A stretch of DNA of 64,000 nucleotides from Pseudomonas sp. CAN1 (GCF_030462585.1 NZ_JASMRU010000013.1:46239-110238), one strand, 5' to 3'; positions 1 through 10,285 are shown, numbered from the stretch's first letter. Program-made: numbers and translations. The notes: a model not told the origin generated them from the letters alone.

Positions 1-506
1 GGTCATCATGCAGCGGGCAATCTCCAGGCGGCGCTGCTGGCCGTAGGCGAGGGTGCCTGCCGGGCGGTTGGCGATGTCCTTGAGGTTGACGATTTCCAGC
101 CAGTGCGAGGCGTAGTCCAGGGCCTCGGCTTCCGCGCGACGGAAGGCCGGGGTCTTGAGCAGGCCGGAGAGGAAGTTGGTGTTGATGTGCCGGTGTTGTG
201 CCACCAGCAGGTTCTCCACCGCGGTCATCTCCTTGAACAGCCGCACGTTCTGGAAGGTCCGCACTACGCCCTTGTGGGCGATCTTGTGGCCCGGCAGGCC
301 CTGGATGGGCTCGCCGCGCAGCAGGATCTCGCCACCGGTGGGCGCGTAGAAGCCGGTCAGGCAGTTGAACACGGTGGTCTTGCCGGCGCCGTTGGGGCCG
401 ATCATCGAGATCACCTGTTTTTCCTGGACCTTCAGGGCCACGTTGTTGACGGCCAGCAGCCCGCCGAAGCGCATGGTGAGGCCGGCTACTTCAAGAATCG
501 GTCGGC

Positions 507-510
<4 letters not shown>
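1..510 (-). CDS. braF: Branched-chain amino acid ABC transporter ATPase BraF/LivG (3' end cut by window)
   Basis: Cytoplasmic ATPase that powers the high-affinity Leu/Ile/Val(/Ala) importer. The N-terminal 170 residues are visible: MSRPILEV start, Walker [10 protein letters not shown] near residue 40, the Q-loop segment [10 protein letters not shown], and the start of the LivG-type insertion before the signature, ending near [14 protein letters not shown]. The Walker B and C-terminal part lie outside the window. The ATG overlaps the braE stop in an ATGA junction, so it is translationally coupled. The order braC-D-E-F matches P. aeruginosa; braG should follow to the left. Confidence 0.93.
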
Positions 511-1759
<1,249 letters not shown>

Positions 1760-1763
<4 letters not shown>

Positions 1764-2683
1764 ACCTTTTCCACCTCCGGGCGACCGAGCAGGCCAGTGG
1801 GGCGGAAGAGCAGGACGAGCACCAGCAGGGTGAAGGCCACCACGTCCTTGTACTGGTCACCGAACACGTCGGCGCCAAAGGCTTCGGCGACGCCCAGCAC
1901 CAGCCCGCCGAGCATGGCGCCCGGAATGCTGCCGATGCCGCCCAGCACCGCGGCGGTGAACGCCTTGATGCCGGCGAGGAAGCCGATGTGCGGGTTGATC
2001 ACGCCGTACTGCAGGCCCAGCAGCACCGCGGCCACGGCGGCCAGGGTGGCGCCGATGACGAAGGTCAGGGCGATGATGTTGTTGGTGTTGATGCCCAGCA
2101 GGTTGGCCATCTTCAGGTCCTCGGCGCAGGCGCGGCAGGCGCGACCCAGGCGGGAACGGGAGATGAACATGGACAGCCCGTACATGGTCAGCAGGGTGAC
2201 GATGAAGATCAGCACCTGCATGTACGAGATGGTCACGCCGGTCATTTCGTCGGCGCCGATCACGAAGTTGCCCGGCAGCAGGTTGGGGATTGCCTTGTCC
2301 TTGGAATCCTGGGCCAGCAGAACCTCGTTCTGCAGGAAGATCGACATGCCGATCGCGGAGATCAGCGGAATCAGCCGGTTGCTACCGCGCAGTGGCCGAT
2401 AGGCTATGCGCTCGATGGTATAGCCGTAGGCGCTGGTGACGATGATCGCCGCGGCGAAGGTGCAGATGATGACGACAGGAAGACTCACGATTCCCATCAT
2501 CGCCAGCCCCGTGATCACGATGAAGGCCACGTACGAGCCAATCATGTACACCTCGCCATGGGCGAAGTTGATCATGCCAATGATGCCGTAGACCATGGTG
2601 TAGCCGATGGCGATCAGGGCATAGGTGCTGCCGACGGTGAGGCCGTTGATCAGCTGTTGCAGGTAGTGATAGAGCTCAGGCAT
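1760..2683 (-). CDS. braD: Branched-chain amino acid ABC transporter permease BraD/LivH
   Basis: Second inner-membrane permease of the importer, 307 residues, the usual LivH length. Visible LivH features are [20 protein letters not shown] at the N-terminus, [14 protein letters not shown], the [16 protein letters not shown] cytoplasmic loop that contacts the ATPases, and [13 protein letters not shown] near the C-terminus. It follows braC on the same strand after a strong hairpin, so it is probably expressed by read-through at a lower level than the binding protein. It is coupled to braE by an ATGA overlap. Confidence 0.94.
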
Positions 2684-2752
2684 TACCTAACTCCTCGGGC
2701 GTCGCGTGAAGCGGCGCTTGTGGCGCGACGGACCCCCGGAATACTCGAATAA

Positions 2753-2785
2753 ACAAAGCCCACTGCCGTGGGCAGTGGGCTTTGT
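2753..2785 (-). terminator. Intrinsic terminator/attenuator between braC and braD
   Basis: Perfect 15-bp inverted repeat (2753-2767 with 2771-2785) and a 3-nt loop. On the minus strand the stem is followed by a T-containing stretch (TTTGTTTATT). It lies directly after the braC stop and before braDEF, so it can stop most transcripts after the abundant binding protein and let some through to the membrane genes. Confidence 0.8.
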
Positions 2786-2800
2786 GTGGCGGCGGGTGGC

Positions 2801-3922
2801 TTACTTGGCTTCGGTCTTGGTGCCGTCCTTGTGCCACTGGTAGACCACGAAGTTGAAGTTCTTCAGGTCGCCCTTCTCGTCGAAGGCCAGGTCACCGGTC
2901 GGAGTCGCGAAGGTGTTGGAGCGCAGGGCGGCGGCTACCTTGTCGGTGTCCTCGCTGCCGGCTTTCTTGATGCCTTCGGCGATGACCTGGACGGCGGCGT
3001 AGGCCGGGAACACGAACGGACCGCTCGGGTCTTCGTTCTTCGCCTTGAAGGCGTCAACCAGGGCCTGGTTCTTCGGATCCTGGTCGAAGGACTTCGGCAG
3101 GGTCACGTAGAGGCCTTCGGAAGCCGGGCCGGCGATGGCGGAGATCTCTTTGTTACCCACGCCTTCCGGGCCCATGAAGCCGACTTTCAGGCCTTTCTCG
3201 GCCGCCTGACGCAGGATCAGGCCCAGCTCCGGGTGGTAGCCGCCGTAGTAGACGAAGTCGACCTTGGCCTGCTTGAGCTTGGCGATCATCGCCGAGAAGT
3301 CCTTGTCGCCGGCGTTGATGCCTTCGAACAGGGCGACCTTGATGCCAGCGTCTTCCAGGGTCTTCTTCACGGCAGTGGCGATGCCTTCGCCGTACTGCTG
3401 CTTGTCGTGGATCACGGCCACGGTCTTGGGCTTGATGTGCTCGGCGATGAACTTGCCGGCGGTCGGGCCCTGCAGGCTGTCCAGACCGATGGTGCGGAAG
3501 ATCAGCTTGTAGCCACGGGAAGTGATGTCCGGGCTGGTGGAAGCGGCGGTGATCATCATCACGCCTTCGTCTTCGTAGATGTCCGAAGCCGGTTGAGTGG
3601 AGCTGGAGCACAGGTGGCCAACGACGAACTTGACGCCATCGTTGACGATCTTGTTGGCAACGGCCACGGCTTGTTTCGGATCGCAAGCGTCGTCGTAGAC
3701 CACGCCTTCGAGTTGCTTGCCGTCGACGCCGCCGGCCTTGTTGATCTGCTCAATGGCCATCTTCGCGCCAATGAACTGCATCTCCCCATACTGGGCGACT
3801 GCGCCGGTCACCGGGCCGGCCAGAGCAATCTTGATGGTGTCGGCGGCCATGGAGAAGCTGGCAACGCCGGCGAGGGCCATGGCGGTGAACAGCTGGGAAA
3901 GACGCTGAGTACCCTTTTTCAT
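2801..3922 (-). CDS. braC: Branched-chain amino acid periplasmic binding protein BraC
   Basis: Periplasmic receptor that delivers Leu/Ile/Val (in P. aeruginosa also Ala/Thr) to BraDE. It has 373 residues. The start at 3922 was chosen because a GGAG lies 7 nt upstream and because it gives a clean signal peptide (MKKGTQRL, hydrophobic core, cleavage near SMAA-DTIKIA). A longer upstream frame has no such support. The mature part shows the LivJ fold: IALAGPVTGAVAQYGEMQ, the CDPKQAV Cys, GHLCSSSTQPASDIY with the ligand-binding Ser/Thr cluster, and YAAVQVIAEGIKKAG. It is first in the bra operon. Confidence 0.95.
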   Translation of the reverse strand: MKKGTQRLSQLFTAMALAGVASFSMAADTIKIALAGPVTGAVAQYGEMQFIGAKMAIEQINKAGGVDGKQLEGVVYDDACDPKQAVAVANKIVNDGVKFVVGHLCSSSTQPASDIYEDEGVMMITAASTSPDITSRGYKLIFRTIGLDSLQGPTAGKFIAEHIKPKTVAVIHDKQQYGEGIATAVKKTLEDAGIKVALFEGINAGDKDFSAMIAKLKQAKVDFVYYGGYHPELGLILRQAAEKGLKVGFMGPEGVGNKEISAIAGPASEGLYVTLPKSFDQDPKNQALVDAFKAKNEDPSGPFVFPAYAAVQVIAEGIKKAGSEDTDKVAAALRSNTFATPTGDLAFDEKGDLKNFNFVVYQWHKDGTKTEAK

Positions 3923-4011
3923 AATGCTCCACTCTTCTTGTGTTTTCGTTTTTGTAGTCCTGGTTGCCGAAGGCATGAGGACCGGGATTGCCCCGGACAA
4001 ACCCACCGGCA

Positions 4012-4027
4012 ACTGTACCGGTACAGT
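4012..4027. promoter_or_regulatory. Perfect 16-bp palindrome upstream of braC (candidate operator)
   Basis: The sequence ACTGTACCGGTACAGT is its own reverse complement. It sits 90 bp before the braC start, in the 308-bp gap shared with the divergent DUF2288 gene. A TACACT on the minus strand (4030-4025) that could act as a -10 for braC overlaps its edge, so a bound protein would block that promoter. The cognate regulator is not identified. The arms resemble a dimeric helix-turn-helix site but the spacing is not that of a LexA box. Confidence 0.5.
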
Positions 4028-4230
4028 GTAGAGTGCCGCCTGACCGCTTGAAAAGCGGGGGGCGGCGAGCCGATCGTGGGTATGTCGCAAGATTGAAACA
4101 AACGTACAGAAAAACGGCGCCTTCGGACTTCTCCCCGTGGGTTTTCCGTCACCATGGAAAACGCCGTCCGAACCTTGCCTGGCGCGGCCCCGGCGCTATC
4201 ATGGCGCCGTTCGTTTACCAGGTGAGATCC

Positions 4231-4548
4231 ATGACTGAACAAGCTAGCACCCTCTATGCCAAGTTGCTTGGCGAAACCGCGAAGATTTCCTGGGCGGAAC
4301 TCGCGCCCTTCTTCGCCCGCGGCAACCTGCTCAAGGTCGCGGGTTCCGCCGATCTGGTGGAGGTCGCGATGGGCGTGGCCGAGGACGACAAGGCGAAGGT
4401 TGCGGCCTGGCTCACCAGCGGCGACCTGGCCAAGGTCGACGAAACTCTGGCGGAGGATTTCCACCAGCGCGATCCGGAACTCTGGGCAGTGGTCATCGCG
4501 CCCTGGGTACTGGTGCAAGAAAGAGTTCGAAAGGACGTCCTGCACTGA
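4231..4548 (+). CDS. DUF2288 family protein
   Basis: Small soluble protein of 105 residues (MTEQASTLYAKLLGET... VLVQERVRKDVLH) that matches the DUF2288 pattern: a helical N-terminal half with ISWAELAPFFARG, then VAEDDKAKVAAWL and a C-terminal APWVLVQE segment. The function is unknown. ATG 4231 is chosen because AGGTGAG lies just upstream and the family starts with MTE/MSE. It is divergent from braC; I recall the same neighbour upstream of braC in P. aeruginosa (PA1075). The upstream gap holds the palindrome at 4012-4027. Confidence 0.8.
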   Translation: MTEQASTLYAKLLGETAKISWAELAPFFARGNLLKVAGSADLVEVAMGVAEDDKAKVAAWLTSGDLAKVDETLAEDFHQRDPELWAVVIAPWVLVQERVRKDVLH

Positions 4549-4614
4549 CACAGGGCGATTTCCAATTCCCAAAGCACGGCTAGACTGACCGGATTCCATC
4601 GAAGGAGATTCGCC

Positions 4615-4980
4615 ATGTTCGAACCGGGCCATCTGCACCTCCAGGCCATGCCAGGGCTGGACCAGCAGGAAATCGACGCTCACATCTACTACGAAATCCG
4701 CCAGGACGCGGGCAAGGGCAGCTACGTTCACTTCACCATGAAAGGCGAGATCGACCGCAACGCCTTCAGCGAGGAGTGGGACATGCCCAAGGAGCAGGCC
4801 TTCAACTTCGCCAGCGACGCCACCCGCATCGCCCAGAAACATGGCCTGCACCCGCGCTTCGGCGCCGTGGTGCGCAACCACAAGGAATACGACGCGATGT
4901 TCGAGGACATCCGCCAGAAACTCGGCACCCACTCCGGCGATCCGATCGACCTGGACAAGGTGGTTCGCGGCGATCCGTAA
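4615..4980 (+). CDS. DUF5064 family protein
   Basis: Conserved Pseudomonas protein of 121 residues of unknown role, starting MFEPGHLHLQ, which is the characteristic N-terminus of the DUF5064 family. It is soluble, alpha/beta in character, with no signal peptide or membrane helix. A strong GAAGGAG precedes the ATG. It lies 66 bp after the DUF2288 gene on the same strand and is closed by a good terminator, so the two probably share a short transcript. I recall PA1076 in the same position. Confidence 0.75.
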   Translation: MFEPGHLHLQAMPGLDQQEIDAHIYYEIRQDAGKGSYVHFTMKGEIDRNAFSEEWDMPKEQAFNFASDATRIAQKHGLHPRFGAVVRNHKEYDAMFEDIRQKLGTHSGDPIDLDKVVRGDP

Positions 4981-4995
4981 GCGGCGCATTCAATG

Positions 4996-5026
4996 AAAAG
5001 CCCGGCCAATGTGCCGGGCTTTTTGT
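4996..5026 (+). terminator. Intrinsic terminator after the DUF5064 gene
   Basis: An 11-bp stem (4996-5006 with 5013-5023) with a 6-nt loop followed by a T run. It closes the DUF2288-DUF5064 unit. Confidence 0.85.
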
Positions 5027-5061
5027 TGCCTGTAGCTACCCACCTTGCCAGTGCGGCTCTT

Positions 5062-5156
5062 GTAGGAGCGAGCTTGCTCGCGAACGAAGTTCCCGGCTGG
5101 CTGAGCATTGAAGCGGTTCGCGAGCATTAACGATGGCGTCCCCCTCGCTCCTGCAG
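5062..5156. repeat. REP-type palindromic element, one arm disrupted
   Basis: The left arm (5062-5085) is a 24-bp REP unit beginning GTAGGAGCGAGCTTGCTCGC, identical base for base to the unit inside hrpA at 34386-34409. The opposing arm is split: 11 bp at 5116-5126 match, then about 17 unrelated bases, then 5144-5156 resembles the outer end. It separates the plus-strand DUF5064 gene from the minus-strand transporter operon. By recalled PAO1 gene order, it sits at a synteny junction (PA1076-like to PA3316-like). Confidence 0.8.
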
Positions 5157-5166
5157 GTAAGGCCCG

Positions 5167-5937
5167 TCAGTGGCTCACCCAGCGCTGCCGCGCCCAGGCG
5201 CTCAGACTGTCGACGCAGAGCACCAGCAACAGCATGGCGATGATCACCGTGGCCGCCTGCGCCTGCTGGAACAGGCTGAGGCTGAAATACAGCATCTGCC
5301 CCAGGCCACCCGCGCCGACGAAGCCGAGCACGCTGGCCATGCGGATGTTGTTCTCCCAGCGATAGAGCATGTAGGCCACCAGCTGCGGCCAGACCGCCGG
5401 CAGGGTGCCGTAGGCGAAGGCGGCGACGCGCCCGCCACCGGCCAGGCGCACGGCTTCGGCCGGTGCGGTCGGGGTGTTCTCCAGCGCTTCGGCGAACAGT
5501 CGGCCGAGCACGCCGCCGGTGTGCAGCGCCAAGGCCAGCGTGCCGGCATTCGGGCCGAGCCCGGCGGCCAGTACCATCAGTGCGCCCCAGACCAGCTCCG
5601 GCACCGCGCGCAGGGCGTTGAGCAGCAGCCGCGACAGGCTCTGGGCGATGCGCCCGAAACGGCCCGCCGCCGGCAGGGCGAGGAGCATGCCCAGCAGCGC
5701 TGCGAGCAGCGTGCCGATTGCCGACATGGCCAGGGTTTCCAGGGCGCCGTGGCCGACCGCGGCAAGGTGCGCCGAGGTCAGGTCGGGCGAGAGGAAGTCG
5801 CGGCCGTAGTCGAGCATCTGGCCGAGGCCGCGGGCGTCGAACAGCCCGCCGGTGTCCATCTCCAGGTAGGCGAAGGACGCGCCGATGGCGAGCAGGATCA
5901 GCAGCAGCCAGCCCAGGCTGCGCAGCAGGCCGGTCAT
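5167..5937 (-). CDS. PhnE-type ABC permease, second copy
   Basis: Inner-membrane permease of a phosphonate/phosphite/selenate-class importer, 256 residues. It starts [13 protein letters not shown] (start 5937, ATGA overlap with the preceding permease) and carries the PhnE loop RLAGGGRVAAFAYGTLPAVWPQ and the C-terminal [20 protein letters not shown]. It is paralogous to the permease encoded just upstream, so the channel is probably a heterodimer. It is the last gene of a four-gene operon in the order binding protein, ATPase, permease, permease. Confidence 0.88.
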   Translation of the reverse strand: MTGLLRSLGWLLLILLAIGASFAYLEMDTGGLFDARGLGQMLDYGRDFLSPDLTSAHLAAVGHGALETLAMSAIGTLLAALLGMLLALPAAGRFGRIAQSLSRLLLNALRAVPELVWGALMVLAAGLGPNAGTLALALHTGGVLGRLFAEALENTPTAPAEAVRLAGGGRVAAFAYGTLPAVWPQLVAYMLYRWENNIRMASVLGFVGAGGLGQMLYFSLSLFQQAQAATVIIAMLLLVLCVDSLSAWARQRWVSH

Positions 5938-6776
5938 TCGAGCCTCCCGCGGAGGAAGCGGCTGAGCAGGTCGGCACCCAGCACCAGTACCAGGAAGGTC
6001 AGCAGGATGCTCGCTACCTCGCCGCCGGCGAACATGCGCAGCGACAGGTCGATCTGCTGGCCGAGGCCGCCGGCGCCGACGAAGCCCATCACCACCGAGG
6101 CGCGGATCGCGCATTCCCAGCGGTAGACGGTATAGGAGATCAGCTCCGCAGCCGCGGAGGGCAGCACGCCGTAGGCGAACGCCTGCAAGCGCGAGCTGCC
6201 GCCCAGCAGCAGCGCGCGGGTCGGGCGTGGGTCCACCGATTCGAAGATTTCCGCGTAGACCTTGCCGAGCATGCCGCCGTAGGTGATGGCGATGGCCAGC
6301 ACACCGGCAGTCGGGCCGAGCCCCACGGCGCGGACGAACAGCAGCGCCCAGACGATTTCCGGGATGCTGCGCAGCAGGATCAGCAGCCCGCGCACCGGCC
6401 AGCGCAGCGCCCGTGCCCACCAGGCCGGCAGGCCGTTGCGCGGCAGGGCGGAGATCGACAGCGCGCGGGTCGCCAGCAGCGCCGCGGGGAAGGCGATCAG
6501 CCAGGCCAGGGCCATGCCGGCAGTGGCGATGGCCAGGGTTTCCAGGGTGGCGCGGCCGAGCAGGGCGAGGAACTCGTCGTCATGGGCCGGTGGCCAGAAG
6601 CCGCCGAGGAAGTTGGCCATGGTCCGGGCGTTGTCGCCGCTGAACAGGCCGGCGATGTCCAGTTCGGACAGGCGCAGCCCAGGCCACAGCAGGGCCAGGG
6701 CAAGCAGGGTGAGCAGCAGGCGCGGTAGCGCCGCCGGGTCGCGGGGTGGGTTCTTCGACAGCGCTGGGTTCAGCAT
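5934..6776 (-). CDS. phnE: PhnE-type ABC permease, first copy
   Basis: Inner-membrane permease, 280 residues, starting [13 protein letters not shown] at 6776. It has about six hydrophobic helices and the diagnostic PhnE segments [20 protein letters not shown] and [20 protein letters not shown]. The start lies inside the end of the ATPase gene (7-nt overlap) and the stop overlaps the next permease, so translation is coupled. Two distinct PhnE paralogues in one operon are known for this transporter class. Confidence 0.88.
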   Translation of the reverse strand: MLNPALSKNPPRDPAALPRLLLTLLALALLWPGLRLSELDIAGLFSGDNARTMANFLGGFWPPAHDDEFLALLGRATLETLAIATAGMALAWLIAFPAALLATRALSISALPRNGLPAWWARALRWPVRGLLILLRSIPEIVWALLFVRAVGLGPTAGVLAIAITYGGMLGKVYAEIFESVDPRPTRALLLGGSSRLQAFAYGVLPSAAAELISYTVYRWECAIRASVVMGFVGAGGLGQQIDLSLRMFAGGEVASILLTFLVLVLGADLLSRFLRGRLE

Positions 6777-7576
6777 CGCGGAATCTGCACCACCACCGGC
6801 TGGCCCACCGGCGAGGCAGCATCCTGCCGACCGAGCTGCTCGTTGGCGTAGAGCGCGCGCAGGTCTTCCGGGGTGACGTCGTGCGCCGGCTTGTCGAAGG
6901 CGATGTGGCCGTCGCGAACACCGACGATGCGCGGGAAATGTTCCAGCGCCAGGTCCACTGCGTGCAGGCTGGCGAGCAGCGTTACGCCGCGGCTCTGCGC
7001 TTCGCGGGTGAGCACGCCGAGGGTGTGGCCGGCGAGCACCGGGTCCATGGCCGAGACCGGTTCGTCCGCCAGCAGTACTTCGGCTTGCTGGTACAGCGCG
7101 CGGGCAATGCCGACCCGCTGCAGCTGGCCGCCGGAGAGCTGGTCGCAGCGTTCGAAGAGCTTGTCGGCCAGGTCCAGGCGCTGCAGTTCGCTGCGGGCGC
7201 CGGCACTGTCGACGGGGTAGAGCAGGCTGGCCAGGCTTTTCCACAGCGGCCACTGGCCGAGGCGGCCGGCGAGCACGGCGGTGACTACGCGCTGGCGCGG
7301 CGGCAGCGGCGGCGCCTGGTGTATCAGGGCGATGCGCGAACGCAGGCGCTGGCGCTCGGAGCCGCTCAGCGCCCAGGGCTGGGCGCCGAGCAGTTCATAG
7401 CTGCCGGAAGCGGGTTTCAGGGCGGTGGCCAGCACGCGCAGCAGGGTGGTCTTGCCGGCGCCGGAAGGGCCGATGATCGCCACCCGCTCGCCGGCAGCGA
7501 CGCTGAGGTCGATACCGGCGAGCGAGCGCTGGCCGTTGGCGTGGATGTGCTCCACGCCGGTCAGTTTCAGGGTCAC
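6770..7576 (-). CDS. phnC: PhnC-type ABC transporter ATP-binding protein
   Basis: Cytoplasmic ATPase of the importer, 268 residues. Walker [10 protein letters not shown] near residue 40, Q-loop [14 protein letters not shown], signature [15 protein letters not shown], Walker [14 protein letters not shown] and the switch His in [12 protein letters not shown] are all present, so it looks catalytically complete. It starts with GTG at 7576, overlapping the stop of the binding-protein gene (GTGA), which fixes the start. The length and motif order fit PhnC. Confidence 0.9.
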   Translation of the reverse strand: MTLKLTGVEHIHANGQRSLAGIDLSVAAGERVAIIGPSGAGKTTLLRVLATALKPASGSYELLGAQPWALSGSERQRLRSRIALIHQAPPLPPRQRVVTAVLAGRLGQWPLWKSLASLLYPVDSAGARSELQRLDLADKLFERCDQLSGGQLQRVGIARALYQQAEVLLADEPVSAMDPVLAGHTLGVLTREAQSRGVTLLASLHAVDLALEHFPRIVGVRDGHIAFDKPAHDVTPEDLRALYANEQLGRQDAASPVGQPVVVQIPRC

Positions 7577-8430
7577 TTCAGCAGGCCGGCGGCGCGGGCC
7601 GATTCCTCGATGCCGGTGTAGTTCTCCGGCTTGGTTTCGATGAAGCGGCTGGCCGCCTGCAGGTCGAGGATTTCCTTGTCCCGCGGCTTGCTCGGGTCGA
7701 GGGCGAGGAAGGCCTTCTTGATCTTCTCGGCCACGGCCGGGTCGAGGTTGCCGCGCACGGTCCAGTTGTAGTCGTAGTAGGTCGGGGTGGTGGCGAAGAC
7801 CTTCACCTTGTTGGTGTCGACCTTGCCGCTGTCCACCAGCTTCTGCCAGACCGAGGCATTGAGCACGCCGGCGTCGACCTTGCCGGCCTGCACCCAGGCC
7901 ACAGTGGCGTCGTGGGCGCCGGAGTAGGCCACGCGGGAGAAGAACTGCTCGGGCACCACGCCGTCCTTCTGCATGAAGTAGCGCGGCATCAGGCTGCCGG
8001 AGGTGGACGACACGGAACCGAAGGCGAAGGTCTTGCCCTTGAGATCCTGGATCGATTTCACGTTCGGGTCGGCGGTGATGAATTTGCTGGTGAACTGCTG
8101 GTCCTGCTCGCGCTGTACCAGCGGGATGGCGTTGCCGGTCTTCAGGCGTGCCTGGACGAAAGTGAAGCCGCCCAGCCAGGCCATATCGAGGCGGTCCGAA
8201 GCCAGGGCTTCGACGACGCCGGCATAGTCGGACACCGGGATGAACTTCACCGGCATGCCCAGCTGTTCTTCCAGGTAGGCGCCCAGCGGCTTGAACTTGC
8301 GCAGCAGTTCGGTGGGGGCTTCATCGGGAATGGCCGAGACCTTCAGTTCCTTCAGGGTATCGGCGTGGGCGATTACGGCGGACAGGGACAGGGCAAAGCC
8401 GGCGGCGAGCGCCAGGGTGCGTTTCAGCAT
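7573..8430 (-). CDS. PhnD-type periplasmic binding protein, possibly for selenate
   Basis: Periplasmic ligand-binding component, 285 residues, with signal peptide [23 protein letters not shown] (cleavage near HA-DTLKEL). The PhnD fold is seen in [35 protein letters not shown] and [16 protein letters not shown]. In related pseudomonads this clade is annotated as a putative selenate binding protein rather than phosphonate; the sequence alone cannot decide the substrate. It is first in the operon. No selenium or C-P lyase gene is nearby. Confidence 0.85.
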   Translation of the reverse strand: MLKRTLALAAGFALSLSAVIAHADTLKELKVSAIPDEAPTELLRKFKPLGAYLEEQLGMPVKFIPVSDYAGVVEALASDRLDMAWLGGFTFVQARLKTGNAIPLVQREQDQQFTSKFITADPNVKSIQDLKGKTFAFGSVSSTSGSLMPRYFMQKDGVVPEQFFSRVAYSGAHDATVAWVQAGKVDAGVLNASVWQKLVDSGKVDTNKVKVFATTPTYYDYNWTVRGNLDPAVAEKIKKAFLALDPSKPRDKEILDLQAASRFIETKPENYTGIEESARAAGLLK

Positions 8431-8585
8431 GGGGAGAGTTCTCCGGTTCAATGGCGGAAAAAACCTCGGCAGTATAGTGATGGCGCGGCTGTTTGGCAGC
8501 TGCGGCATGGTCCGCCGGGTCAACTTTCTGCCTGCTAGAATGCCGCTCCCCGTGCCCGTCCTGTTGTCGAACTGGAGATCACCCC

Positions 8586-9485
8586 ATGTCGTCCCCTTTG
8601 CCATCCCTCGCGTTCGCCGGCCTCGGCCTGATGGGCGTGCCCATGACGCGCCGCCTGCTCGCCGCCGGTTACCCGCTGAGCGTGTGGAACCGCTCCGCCG
8701 GCAAGCGCGAGCTGCTCGCCGGCGAAGGCGCCAGGGCTGTGGAAACCCCTGCGCAGCTGTGCGCCGAGGCCGAGGTGGTCATGCTCTGCCTGGCCGATAC
8801 CGCCGCCGTACGCGAGGTGGTGTTTGGCGCTGGCGGCATTGTTGAAGGCGCCCGCGCCGGCCAGGTGCTGGTGGACTTCTCCAGCCTGGAGCCGGCCGCC
8901 ACCCGCGAGATGGCCGCCGAGCTGGAGGCGCGCACCGGCATGCGCTGGGTCGACGCGCCGGTCTCCGGCGGCACGCCGGGCGCCGAAGCCGGCAGCCTGG
9001 CGATCATGGCCGGCGGCCGCGTCGAGGACATCGAGCGCGTGCGGCCGATCCTTGCCCACCTCGGCCAGCGCCTGACGCGCATGGGCGATGTCGGCGCGGG
9101 GCAGGTGACCAAGGTGTGCAACCAGATGATCGTCGCCTGCAATGCCCTGGTGATCGCCGAGGTGGTGGCGCTGGCAGAGAAATCCGGCGTCGACGCCAGC
9201 CTGATCGCCCCGGCCCTGGCTGGCGGTTTTGCTGACTCCAAACCCCTGCAGATCCTTGCCCCGCAGATGGCCGAAAGCCGCTTCGAACCGGTGAAGTGGC
9301 ACGTGCGCACGCTGCTCAAGGACCTGGACACCGCCGTGAAACTTTCCCGCGAGGAAGGCTCGGCCACGCCCATGAGCGGCCTCGCCGCGCAGCTGATGCG
9401 CCTGCACGGCAGCCAGGGCAATCTCGAACGCGACCCGGCTACCCTGGTCGAGCAATACCGTCAGTCGAAGGAATTCCCCGCATGA
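8586..9485 (+). CDS. NAD(P)-dependent beta-hydroxyacid dehydrogenase (GarR/tartronate semialdehyde reductase type)
   Basis: Cytoplasmic reductase of the 3-hydroxyisobutyrate dehydrogenase family, 299 residues. The N-terminal Rossmann motif is FAGLGLMGVPM, the substrate motif DAPVSGGTPGAEAGSLAIM follows near residue 120, and the catalytic Lys lies in GAGQVTKVCNQM. The context with a hydroxypyruvate isomerase-like gene, overlapped ATGA, supports a role in interconverting glycerate, tartronate semialdehyde and hydroxypyruvate. Related enzymes act on 3-hydroxyisobutyrate or other small beta-hydroxyacids, so the exact substrate is open. A GGAG lies 8 nt before the ATG. Confidence 0.85.
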   Translation: MSSPLPSLAFAGLGLMGVPMTRRLLAAGYPLSVWNRSAGKRELLAGEGARAVETPAQLCAEAEVVMLCLADTAAVREVVFGAGGIVEGARAGQVLVDFSSLEPAATREMAAELEARTGMRWVDAPVSGGTPGAEAGSLAIMAGGRVEDIERVRPILAHLGQRLTRMGDVGAGQVTKVCNQMIVACNALVIAEVVALAEKSGVDASLIAPALAGGFADSKPLQILAPQMAESRFEPVKWHVRTLLKDLDTAVKLSREEGSATPMSGLAAQLMRLHGSQGNLERDPATLVEQYRQSKEFPA

Positions 9486-10273
9486 AACTCTGCGCCAACC
9501 TGTCCCTGCTGTTCACCGAAGTCCCGCTGCTGCAGCGTATCGACGCCGCCGCCAAGGCCGGTTTCGAGGGCGTGGAAATCCAGTTCCCCTACGACGTTCC
9601 CGCCCCGGACCTGAAAGCCGCGCTGGACGCCGCCGGCCTGCCGCTGGTGCTGATCAACCTGCCGGCCGGTGACCTGATGCAGGGCGGCCCGGGCATCGCC
9701 GCCGTGCCGGATCGCGCTGCCGAGTTCGAGGCCGCGCTGGCCAAGGCGTTGGACTACGCGAGCATCGTCAAGCCGCAGCACGTCAACGTGCTGGCTGGCC
9801 GGCTGGTTGAAGGCGAGGAGCGCGAGGTTGCCCTGCAGACCCTGGCCGAGCGCCTGCGCGCCACCTGCGATGCCTTCGCCGGCAGCGGCACCGACGTGCT
9901 GATGGAAGCCATCAACTGCCACGACATGAAGGACTTCCTGCTCAACACCCCCGAACATCTGCAGGACATGCTCGAACGCGTGGCGCGGGAAAACCTGCGC
10001 GCGCAACTGGACCTTTACCACATGGCACGCATGGGGCTGGAGCTGGTGGATTGCATCTACGCGCTGATGGGCCAGATCGGCCACGTGCAGTTCGCCGACT
10101 ACCCCGAGCGCGGCGAGCCGGGCTCGGGCGAGATGGAGTTCGGCGTGCCGCTGCAGGTACTCGACGACGTGGGCTACGACGGCTGGCTGGGCGCCGAGTA
10201 CCGCCCCACCGGCACCACCGCCGACTCCCTGCGCTGGCTGCCGCGCTGGCGCGCCGGCAAGTTCGATTTCTGA
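9482..10273 (+). CDS. Hydroxypyruvate isomerase family protein (Hyi/OtnI type)
   Basis: TIM-barrel sugar isomerase-like protein, 263 residues, starting MKLCANLSLLFTEVPLLQR, the typical Hyi N-terminus. Probable metal/acid-base residues are the Glu in VLMEAINCHD, the His in DLYHMARM, the His of IGHVQFAD and the Glu in WLGAEYRP. It would interconvert hydroxypyruvate and tartronate semialdehyde, or 2-oxotetronates in OtnI relatives. It is translationally coupled to the reductase by an ATGA overlap, which fits a two-step pathway. No glyoxylate carboligase gene is adjacent. Confidence 0.85.
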   Translation: MKLCANLSLLFTEVPLLQRIDAAAKAGFEGVEIQFPYDVPAPDLKAALDAAGLPLVLINLPAGDLMQGGPGIAAVPDRAAEFEAALAKALDYASIVKPQHVNVLAGRLVEGEEREVALQTLAERLRATCDAFAGSGTDVLMEAINCHDMKDFLLNTPEHLQDMLERVARENLRAQLDLYHMARMGLELVDCIYALMGQIGHVQFADYPERGEPGSGEMEFGVPLQVLDDVGYDGWLGAEYRPTGTTADSLRWLPRWRAGKFDF

Positions 10274-10285
10274 GCCTCTCGGGGT

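Noticed and set aside
4012-4027. LexA (SOS) box
   Set aside because: The CTGT and ACAG arms are separated by 6 bases here, whereas a LexA box needs 8.
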